From: an uncultured Psychroserpens sp.
GTDB lineage: Bacteria > Bacteroidota > Bacteroidia > Flavobacteriales > Flavobacteriaceae
Direction: 5' to 3'
NCBI RefSeq assembly: GCF_947503375.1
Contig: NZ_CANNDQ010000001.1
Location: forward strand, 186,001 to 250,000
DNA length: 64,000 nucleotides
In this document: positions 41,068-50,000 of the stretch, in pieces
Layout of the letters: every line of letters begins with the position of its first letter
Numbering within the stretch: the stretch's first letter is position 1
Program-made: the position numbers and the translations under genes
Notes under the pieces: model-generated
What the model saw: the letters and a program-made list of their open reading frames with translations, nothing else
The model's database searches: none
Told to the model about the DNA's origin: nothing

Positions 41068-42536
41068 TAGTGTTGACCATTTTTGCCTAATTCTAAAGAA
41101 GATAGCGGTGCTATCTTCTTCATTTTAAACTTGATTGTCTTGTTGTTAAATATTATTTCAGTAGTAATAGATTCGATAATTGAACGCTTCTCTGCTCTGT
41201 CTAAATCCTCCCAGTTATTATAAAATTCTAATGATTTTGTAGCTATTTCATTAAAGGAACTCTTGGCATTCTGTAATGCTTCTAATTCTAATCGTAAATC
41301 TTTTACATTCAGACGTAACTGCTCTGTTTTTAAAAAAATAGGTTCGTAATGTTTCTTAAATCCGATTGTTGGTATTTCTCCGCTTAGATTAAGCTCTACT
41401 AGTTTATCAAGTCTCATTTGAGCTTTGTTAAGTTTACTCTCTGCAAATTCAATTTCACCCTCTTTAATCTGAATTTCAATAGCATTAGATTTATTATATT
41501 CGTTTAATTCATCATTAGATTTTAAAAATTGCTTTAGTCTGGTTAAGAAAATATCTTCAAGGTCATCTTTTCCTATCCCATACTTACATTCTTTACACGT
41601 ATATCTTTCACTTTTAGACTGAATAGACATTTTATGTCCTCTTTGACATTTGATAATATTAGTAAACAAGTGAATTCTCTTATTAAGTGGTTGTTTGTTA
41701 ATACTTCCCTTTTCTTGTTCTCTGATAACAACATTTACTGATTCCCATTTTTTTTCACCGATTATTTTTGGGCATTTTAGGTATTCCCATTCTGACTGGG
41801 GTTTTAGCCCTAAAGGATTATCTTTAGTCACAGGTGCTTTATAATTAAATCGTCTTATTCCTTTAGCGTCTGTATTTTTCAGAAGACGTCTAACCGTAGT
41901 ATCAGACCAAGGTTTATTTTTTCGTGTTCGATATCCTTTCTCGTTGAGTTTTCTAGCAACTGTTGACATCCGTTGATGTTCCAAAAATAAATCAAACATT
42001 AATCGTCTCACAGGTGCTTCATCTTCATTAATTACAACCTTAGCGTCAACGATTTTAAACCCATAACTAACCGTGCCTCCAGTAAACTTACCTAAACTTC
42101 TTCGAGTCTCAATTGAAGCTAACATACGTTCTAAGTTGTTTTCACGTTCCCATTGCCCCATTGCAGAGATCATTGTGTAGAAAAGACGTCCACTTGAAGT
42201 AGATGTATCAATAGACTCGCTAAGAGAAATTAAACTTGCGTTATGCTCTTGAAAATACTTAGAATAGAATAACAATTCTTCAGTATTACGTGCCAATCGA
42301 GCGAGCTTACTGAAAATAATCCCTTCGATAATTCCAGCTTTAATATCTCTGAGCATTTTTTGAGTTTCAAGCTGATTGAGAGTTGTTTTTCCTGATACAC
42401 CTGGAAGCACATATACTCGACTTACGTTCCATCCTTTTGAAGAAGCAAACATTCTAGCTCGAGCTTCGTGTATTTCAGGGCTCTCTTTATTTTTTTTGTC
42501 AATGACGCTTACACGAACAAATATTCCAACATTCAT
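41025..42536 (-). CDS. large serine recombinase (resolvase + Recombinase + zinc ribbon + coiled coil)
   Basis: MNVGIFVRVSVIDKK, IFSKLARLARNTEELLFYSKYF, SGRLFYTMISAMGQWERE, YGFKI, C..GH...C..C zinc ribbon, long coiled coil. Confidence 0.93.
   Translation of the reverse strand: MNVGIFVRVSVIDKKNKESPEIHEARARMFASSKGWNVSRVYVLPGVSGKTTLNQLETQKMLRDIKAGIIEGIIFSKLARLARNTEELLFYSKYFQEHNASLISLSESIDTSTSSGRLFYTMISAMGQWERENNLERMLASIETRRSLGKFTGGTVSYGFKIVDAKVVINEDEAPVRRLMFDLFLEHQRMSTVARKLNEKGYRTRKNKPWSDTTVRRLLKNTDAKGIRRFNYKAPVTKDNPLGLKPQSEWEYLKCPKIIGEKKWESVNVVIREQEKGSINKQPLNKRIHLFTNIIKCQRGHKMSIQSKSERYTCKECKYGIGKDDLEDIFLTRLKQFLKSNDELNEYNKSNAIEIQIKEGEIEFAESKLNKAQMRLDKLVELNLSGEIPTIGFKKHYEPIFLKTEQLRLNVKDLRLELEALQNAKSSFNEIATKSLEFYNNWEDLDRAEKRSIIESITTEIIFNNKTIKFKMKKIAPLSSLELGKNGQHYGTILLHGEKLQKL
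41096..41120. repeat. perfect 11-bp inverted repeat with 3-nt spacer near the ssb junction
   Basis: aagaagatagc-ggt-gctatcttctt. Confidence 0.9.
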
Positions 42537-42554
42537 ATTATCAGTGTTTTAACT

Positions 42555-42585
42555 CTAAAATAAGACATGTTTTGACCAAATCAAA
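42555..42585 (-). promoter_or_regulatory. candidate Bacteroidota promoter of the recombinase gene
   Basis: Minus strand TTTG-N19-TATTTTAG (consensus TTTG-N19-21-TAnnTTTG, one mismatch), 18 nt before the start codon. Confidence 0.45.
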
Positions 42586-42599
42586 GCATACTTTTGTAA

Positions 42600-45590
42600 T
42601 TATTTCTTCTTTCTAAAAAGCTTGGAAATATGTGTTTTTATTGAATGAGGACTAATTAATTCATCACTATTATATTCAGTAACTACTCTAATTCCTTTAA
42701 TCATTTCTTCTCTGGGCTTTTGAGGTTTTATATAGTCATCTAAAAGTTCCGCAAGCTGCTCTGGTAGAATGAAACGAATACATGATAGTTGTGCTTTGTT
42801 TATCCTCTGAGATGCCAGTTTTTCAATATCATCTAAATGATTTTTACGCTTTGAAACCACAACTACAAGATTGTATTTTTCTTTAAGGCACTTTTTGATG
42901 TTTTGAATTTCATAAGATGGACTGTTGGTTTCTGAAACCTCAAAAGCAATTTTTATGTCATCATTACTTAAGACAACGTCTATTCTTCCTCCATCGGATG
43001 TTGGATGTTCAATGACACCTATATAATTCCGATCTTGACCCATCTTTATAATAAGGTTCTGAAGGTAACGATGTGCTTTTAATTCTAATGATATTAGTTC
43101 ACTTTCCTTAATCTGTTTTTTCGCCTCTTCGGTTATGACTTTTGAAGTGATTTCTTTAACGTCACTGCTTTGAGTTCTTGGTCTTACTTTTTTGGGGTTT
43201 TGTTTTGTTTCTTTATTGCTAAATAATCTAAAACGTTCACGTATGATTTCTTCTACTTCTCCCTTAGCTTTGGCAAATTGATCTCTAGAATTTTTTATAA
43301 TTTCTTTTTTTACTACTTCTGCTCTCTTCTGATCATATTCGGGCAGCTTCATTGTCTTTATATTAAAATCATTATCACTACCACCTAGCTTCACAATAGC
43401 TTGACCAATACTCAAAGTTGTCAAGTCTGAAGCATCGAAATATGAAAAACCAGACTCTAACCTCTTAGCATCATTATCTCCTAATCGGAAACAAATTCTA
43501 ATATATGGATTAGCTATGACTGAATTGAGAATTTGAGGGTCAGAGATCTGACTAAGTTCTTGGTGTACCAAAACAAGTCCAAGACCATATTTTCTAGCGC
43601 CACTTAGAATAGACAAAATGCTTGGTGTAATCATGTTTTGAAATTCATCTAAATATATATAATAAGGATCTCGTTCTGACTTTGGTATAGATTGTCTACC
43701 TTGGATGACTTGATTGAACTTAGAAAGAAAAATGGACCCTAATAAAAAGCAGTTCTGCTCACCTATCAATCCTTGAGATAGCTTAATCAAGACAATCTTC
43801 TTTGAGTTCACACAATCGTTAAAATCTATACCTTCATTTTGACAAAACATATTTCTAATAATACGTGGTCTTAAAAATGTATCTATCCTTGTTAGTAATG
43901 GTGCGATTCCCTTTCTCACCATTTGATACTCATGCTCCCAATAATACAATATTGAAGGTTCATCGATGTCTTTTAGATATTCATTTCGAAAACCATCTTC
44001 AATCAAAAATCGTTTTAAATCTAACAATGTCCCTTTTCTATTACCTTCAAGAAATACTGCAATAGCTTGACTAAACACTGCGTTAATGTTATCTCCCCAT
44101 GTAGTTGAGAACTTTTTAAATGATGATACTAAATCAGAACTTAATACGATTTTTTCAATCTCTGATGAAGCACTAAGAATATTGAATCCAATTGGATAAT
44201 CAATATCTGAAGGATCAATGACAATAACATCATGTTTTCTTTTCTCAGGAATGCGTAATAAAATATCTTCAACAACATCTCCATGAGGATCAAAAATTGC
44301 ACAGCCGTTACCAAAAGCTATGTCCTCTAAAACCAAATTGACTAACAATGTGGATTTCCCAACTCCCGTTGAACCTATAATATGAGTATGACTCAAACGA
44401 GAAATGTCACTTAAGCTTACTTCGTGCTTTTCGTTATTGTGAGTATTTAGTCCAATGCTATACTTCTGTTGTTTTGCCTCACATGGTAATAGCTTGGACT
44501 TTCCATGGTTGATTCTCAACTTATGAGAAACAATTGTCTTATTTGGATAATGGACAAAAGTCGATAATTCTTTACTGTTTAATACAAAGCCTAACCGATT
44601 GCTCTGTCTGTGAAGAAGATTATATAGATGAAAATCGTAATCGTATCCTTTATTTGACAATGGAATGAGTTTATTAAACTCTGAAGCTGAGATGCTAGTT
44701 ATACTTTTAATAAAATCTCTAGCGAGGTCTGAACTTCTACTATTACTCTCTCCTTGTGTAGCAACTCTCAATACAACACTAAATAAAGGCGTAGATGTTT
44801 TTTCTTTTGCACAAAACGTCATTTCTGGAGCATCAGCAAAAAAAGAGCCTCCTTTTCCATCGCTAACTGCTATGGGAATATCTTTGGCTAGTGGAGATGA
44901 TATTCCTTTAAATATGATTTGAAATATTGCTACTTCGTCTCCTTTCAATATATCAAAAACTGCAAGTATTGAGGTTAGCGAGTCCAGTTCATATGAACTG
45001 GATGTATTAAGGGGTCTGACAAACTCTTCACTCAAACCAAAATCAGCAATTGCAATGTCTTTACCAAAATCAAATTTAAATTCTTTTGGTTTAAACCTTT
45101 TGAGTATTACATCTGGGAAATATGCGATTAATTGGGATCGAACCCTATCACAATCTGTGTAGTCGCAAACTATTTGAATATCTATTGAATCACTATTCCC
45201 TACTATTTCAAATGAAATTGAATGCTCGGTGAAGGTGAGCATATTCAAAAACTCAATATTTCGTAATTGATTTATCTCTTGATTTCTTTCAAAAAACAAT
45301 CTGAATCCAACAAGAGAAGAAGGTTCAGAAATATAATGTGGTTTGATCGCTTTAAATGAAACTGGCTCTGGTTCCTCTGGTTTTTTTGGTACTACAAAAA
45401 GCTGCAATGCTTGAGATAATAAAGAAGGTGCTTTCCCATCATCGACTATATTATTTTTTGGAGAAACAAATGAGTTGATAGATCGATATGGGACTTCAAT
45501 ATCTACAGGCTCATCAAAAAGGTAATATCCACGGTATAGGTATTCCCATTGATAAAATTGAATAGTGGCTAGTTCACTTGGAGAATACAT
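42600..45590 (-). CDS. VirD4/HerA-like (DUF87/TraM-recognition type) ATPase with C-terminal PD-(D/E)XK-like domain
   Basis: Walker A GSTGVGKSTLL, AIFDPHGDVVEDIL, Walker B YYIYLDEFQNM, GLGLVLVHQELSQI; C-terminal GGRIDVVLSNDDIKIAFEVS...EIQNIKKCLKEKYNLVVVV. Confidence 0.85.
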   Translation of the reverse strand: MYSPSELATIQFYQWEYLYRGYYLFDEPVDIEVPYRSINSFVSPKNNIVDDGKAPSLLSQALQLFVVPKKPEEPEPVSFKAIKPHYISEPSSLVGFRLFFERNQEINQLRNIEFLNMLTFTEHSISFEIVGNSDSIDIQIVCDYTDCDRVRSQLIAYFPDVILKRFKPKEFKFDFGKDIAIADFGLSEEFVRPLNTSSSYELDSLTSILAVFDILKGDEVAIFQIIFKGISSPLAKDIPIAVSDGKGGSFFADAPEMTFCAKEKTSTPLFSVVLRVATQGESNSRSSDLARDFIKSITSISASEFNKLIPLSNKGYDYDFHLYNLLHRQSNRLGFVLNSKELSTFVHYPNKTIVSHKLRINHGKSKLLPCEAKQQKYSIGLNTHNNEKHEVSLSDISRLSHTHIIGSTGVGKSTLLVNLVLEDIAFGNGCAIFDPHGDVVEDILLRIPEKRKHDVIVIDPSDIDYPIGFNILSASSEIEKIVLSSDLVSSFKKFSTTWGDNINAVFSQAIAVFLEGNRKGTLLDLKRFLIEDGFRNEYLKDIDEPSILYYWEHEYQMVRKGIAPLLTRIDTFLRPRIIRNMFCQNEGIDFNDCVNSKKIVLIKLSQGLIGEQNCFLLGSIFLSKFNQVIQGRQSIPKSERDPYYIYLDEFQNMITPSILSILSGARKYGLGLVLVHQELSQISDPQILNSVIANPYIRICFRLGDNDAKRLESGFSYFDASDLTTLSIGQAIVKLGGSDNDFNIKTMKLPEYDQKRAEVVKKEIIKNSRDQFAKAKGEVEEIIRERFRLFSNKETKQNPKKVRPRTQSSDVKEITSKVITEEAKKQIKESELISLELKAHRYLQNLIIKMGQDRNYIGVIEHPTSDGGRIDVVLSNDDIKIAFEVSETNSPSYEIQNIKKCLKEKYNLVVVVSKRKNHLDDIEKLASQRINKAQLSCIRFILPEQLAELLDDYIKPQKPREEMIKGIRVVTEYNSDELISPHSIKTHISKLFRKKK

Positions 45591-45594
45591 ACTC

Positions 45595-46182
45595 CTAACG
45601 TGTGAAAATATCGTTTAGAATTGGCTTGCGATCATTTTCTGATATTGCACGTATTCCTTTATCCTTAGTGATTTCATCAATAACCTTCAAAACTGATGAT
45701 TGTGCATAGGTCATAAACATACTAGCCGTATCTATTTTGTAATACGTCACAGGAAACAATTTTCTCGTTAACCAACCTCCAATAAATGGGATTTTTGAAA
45801 TAATAATTTGCAAAACAGAATTCTTATAGAGTAACCACCATGAAACAAAAAACCCTTTCCCAAAAGGTGCTGCACAAATATCATATTGATACTCTTTCCA
45901 TTTTACGCGTATATATCTTCTTCTTTGTGAAAACATACTCCCTTCATAAAGTGAAACATCATTAGCGTTGATGCCACTTACGCCTTGACTCAGCAATTCT
46001 TTTTTGAATAACTGGTAAAAATCCTCTGTGGAATAATTAAAATCCTCAATCAAAGTATTCCAATTAGAATGATAATACTTTAATGTTTTTGTGAAAATGA
46101 ATTTTAGGATAACAAAACTGATTAATCCATATAAAATGTAGATTAGGTATTGTGTAAAATAAAAGAAAAACTCATTCATCAT
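45595..46182 (-). CDS. hypothetical membrane-anchored protein co-encoded with the ATPase
   Basis: 195 aa, N-terminal TM; 4-nt gap to the ATPase start. Confidence 0.7.
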   Translation of the reverse strand: MMNEFFFYFTQYLIYILYGLISFVILKFIFTKTLKYYHSNWNTLIEDFNYSTEDFYQLFKKELLSQGVSGINANDVSLYEGSMFSQRRRYIRVKWKEYQYDICAAPFGKGFFVSWWLLYKNSVLQIIISKIPFIGGWLTRKLFPVTYYKIDTASMFMTYAQSSVLKVIDEITKDKGIRAISENDRKPILNDIFTR

Positions 46183-46184
46183 AT

Positions 46185-46646
46185 TTACTTTTTAATGAAT
46201 AATTTTGACCATTGTTTATTATCACTTTTTATATGTATCAAGTAAATTCCACTTAAAAACCTACTAACATCAATAGATATTGAGTTTTCAACAATTTGGG
46301 CATTATGATCTAAGATCATTTTCCCATCAACGTCAAACAATTGAATCTCTAATTGATTAGACACTAGTTCAGTAGGCATTTGAATATTCAAAATTTTATT
46401 AGTTGGATTTGGATATACGATTATTCGGTTTTTTAGTACCTCTTCATCTAAACTTAAGGTTTCAATATTCAGTTGTGTTCGATTCCCTAAATTATCGTAG
46501 ACATAATCATGTGTTGAGCCATCATTAAAAACAACCTGAACCAAACGGTTCAAGTTGTCATAACTGTAAGTTGTTGTTTCTTGTTGTAATTGAGCATTAG
46601 CTGAAATGCCAAATAGTATTAATAAGTATTTAATTTTTGTTTTCAT
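46185..46646 (-). CDS. mini YD-repeat protein with signal peptide and T9SS type A sorting domain
   Basis: TTYSYDNLNRLVQVVFNDGSTHDYVYDNLGNRT then VYPNPTNKILNIQ...GIYLIHIKSDNKQWSKLFIKK. Confidence 0.82.
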   Translation of the reverse strand: MKTKIKYLLILFGISANAQLQQETTTYSYDNLNRLVQVVFNDGSTHDYVYDNLGNRTQLNIETLSLDEEVLKNRIIVYPNPTNKILNIQMPTELVSNQLEIQLFDVDGKMILDHNAQIVENSISIDVSRFLSGIYLIHIKSDNKQWSKLFIKK

Positions 46647-47055
46647 AAGTACGAAATTTTAAACGTATTGGGAGTCTATATAAAGTAATTAGAAATATTG
46701 ATATGATGGTAAATGATTTAAGAAATACAAGAATAACGGGCAACTCAAAATATTTGGGCATCAAACCTAAACTATACTGTATAAGATTTAAACTTTCATA
46801 AGTTATATATAAACTGATCAAATTTTTAATAAAACCTAAACGATAATTCTTAAATTTGCTTTTGAACATGAGAATAATTTTAATCAATAACAAAAGAATC
46901 ACAATTTGTAAAAAATATCTTAAGAATAGATCATTTTTAAATTCAATTCTCACCATCATTTCTGCACTCAATATTATCAATTGAAAAAATAATAATCGTA
47001 AAAAATTAATATCTAACTTCAAGTTGCGTAACATCTTGTTCTTTAATAAAATCAT
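46630..47055 (-). CDS. multi-pass membrane protein, candidate immunity protein for the upstream RHS toxin
   Basis: About 4 predicted TM segments by eye; overlaps the 3' end of the RHS gene and the next gene. Confidence 0.6.
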   Translation of the reverse strand: MILLKNKMLRNLKLDINFLRLLFFQLIILSAEMMVRIEFKNDLFLRYFLQIVILLLLIKIILMFKSKFKNYRLGFIKNLISLYITYESLNLIQYSLGLMPKYFELPVILVFLKSFTIISIFLITLYRLPIRLKFRTYENKN

Positions 47056-50000
47056 ATATAATTCCTATGTTTTGACCCGTATCAATACAGCCTGCTGAAC
47101 CATTAATTAAACCACCATGTAGATAAAAATTATTTCTTCCCCAATTATTATTCCCATCGATTGGTTTAAGCGATATGTTGTAATCTCCCCAGTCCCCGTT
47201 GCGCGGATTAACAATATTTATTAGTTGTCTCCATTTTGGTATGTAATCCCAGTCATTTCCTAAACTGTAAGTTCCTTCTGGAATAGGTCCTAAATTTTTC
47301 AGGCTTTGATACTGAGATTGATTTATATATTTTCCTCTACCTGAGGTTGCAAAAGTTGAATAAATTGTATTCCCTTCTGAATTTAAAACTGATAAGTAGT
47401 TACCATCGTAATATAAACTCTTTACTTCAGAACTACTAGAGGAACAAATATCATATCCCACATAAGCCTTACCACTCGGATCAACACTACTAATCGGATT
47501 ATTATCAGCATAAGGATATAAATTAATATGCCAAATAGGGTCTTCGGATAAGAACCTACCAATTGATGGCTCGTAGTATCGTGCTCGCATATAGTATAAA
47601 TCATTTGTTTCATACTCTACACCATAGATGCCTACATATCTAAATTGGTTAGTATCATTTTCAGGCTCAAAGGTTCTAGTTACTCTTCCAAAATCATCAT
47701 AACGATACTGATGTGTGATGTTACCTAACTCATCTGTCATCATTACCGTACTCCCTCTTATATCACCATGATAGTAGTGTAAATCTCCATTGGGTTGCAT
47801 TCTCGTAAGAAGCATTCCGCTTGGACTATAGACATAATATTGTATAGGGTTGCTGTCCTCATCTAATTCAACGAGTATATTATCTAACCTAACATCTCTA
47901 ATATACTTTGTAGTTTCTCCGTTTCTCACTGCTTCTACACGTTGATTGTAAGCATTATAATCAAAACTAAATGTATTGTCAACATCTGAATAACTTGTTA
48001 ATCGATCATCAATATCAAAGGTATAAGATATGTCTGCTCCTTCGTTTATTGTATTCCCATCGTCATCTAAGTTATAGCTTACTCCACCAGCTGATGTAAT
48101 TTGATTGTTTTCATCGTAACTATAAGAGAAATTAATGGAATTACTGGAATCTCCTGGATTAAAGCCTGGAGGAATTGGAGTGAAGTAGTCATTACTAACG
48201 GTAATATTTCCTCTACTATCTAAAAGGTGAGCACCTGTATACATGACAGAATTTGTATCTAAATTTTCATGTTGAATAAATCTCAATCTACCTGCCTCAT
48301 CATAGTCGTAATTTATTCTAATATTGTTTCCAAGATCAATCCACTTAATTCTATCATCATCGTAATATTCATATTCTGCAATAATATCATTACCACTACC
48401 AACATTTCTATTTAGGGAAACAATCCATATTCTATTTTTGTTGTCATATTGATAATCTACCTCGACATCAATTCCATTAATACTTGGATATAATAAATCT
48501 TCAACTTGATTAGTATCTGTGTAATCATACTCCACATCAAAGCCATGAACTGTAGTTACTTTTTCTAGTAGGTTTAGATTATCATAATCAAACTCCATTG
48601 TTCCATACGCATTGGTAATATCATCAACGAGGTTTCTATTATTATAATCGATGTCTGTAATGGTAGCTGTTTCTTGTAATCGACCATCATTGTCATAGTC
48701 ATAATCAATATCAATGCCTGAAGGTTTGGTGATTTCTTCTAAATACCCTTCATCACCATAATCAAATTGAGTTACTAGATTTCCAAATTGTTCTTCAATC
48801 ACTCGGTCTTCATCGTCATAAGTAAATGATGTCGCAACATTATTGGCATTCATTATTTGTATTAAATTATCATTCTCATCATAATCGTAAGCAGTCACAA
48901 AACCACCCGAGTTAATCATTTGAGTAATATTATCATTATCATCATACTCATATGAAGAAATGAGACCATTATCATCTCTTTCCAAAAGTCGATTTATTCC
49001 ATCGTAAGTAAATGCACTACTGATGTTTTCAGGTGCATTCATTGTTGATACAGCACCATCATTTTCATACGTATAATTTACTGTAATTCCTTCTTGGTTT
49101 GTTTGTGATAATAATTGTCCGTGAGAATCATAAGTGAAAAAAATTGAGTTATTATAAGCGTCTATAATTTCAATGAGGTTCTCATCATTATCGTAAACAA
49201 ATTCTGTGATATTACCTTCTGGATCTGTATATTCTACAAGATTATTATTGTTATCATAATCAAACTCTTGCACAACATCACCATTCTCTTTATCAATTCG
49301 AGTTATGTTTCCATTATTATCGTAATCATATTCAATATCTACTCCATTTAAATTTGTGTCTGTTGGACGTAATACATTAATCCCAGAAGATGGGTAATTG
49401 ATTGTAATTTCATCTGTATCACTTGAATAATCTGTAACTAAACCATTTTCGTTAAATGCATAATCTTCAGTAAACATTCCTCCACTAGGCAATGGTGTTT
49501 GTACTTCAGAAGTCAAGGTATTACTTTCAAAATCAAACTCTATATTAACTTCAATTGGGTCATCATCATTCATTTGATACTGACTCAGTTTTCCATTGAT
49601 ATCGTACTCAGCTTCAATTTGATTTCCTCTTGGTAAATCAATTCTGAACATTAAATATTGTTCATACTCATTATCTTGATAATACTGATAAGTAGTATTG
49701 TTGTTTTTTGCATCCTCAAATGCTACTAAAACTGGATACTGAAAAGCAAAATTTGAATTCACTCCTGAATATTCAAAATGAATATCTCTATTGATTGGAT
49801 CTTCAATTTTTTCAATGAGGTCAGTATCATCCAAATACTCAAATTCTAAACGCTTACCAGATGGAGCAATAACTTCTTCAATACGTCTAGTATCTTCCTC
49901 TTCTGCATTTTCGTATTCTATATTAATTTCATTTCCGTTAGGGTCTTCAATTTCAATGAGATAATAAATATTCCTATCATTGTCTAGCTTTTCAAATCGA

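Noticed and set aside
46183-46200. Possible right end of the element between the 195-aa gene and the YD/T9SS gene
   Set aside because: No ssb 5' sequence there and genes are packed with a 2-nt gap; kept only as a refuting scenario.
47422-47613. 63-aa minus-strand ORF inside RHS gene
   Set aside because: Alternative frame inside the RHS core; no independent support.
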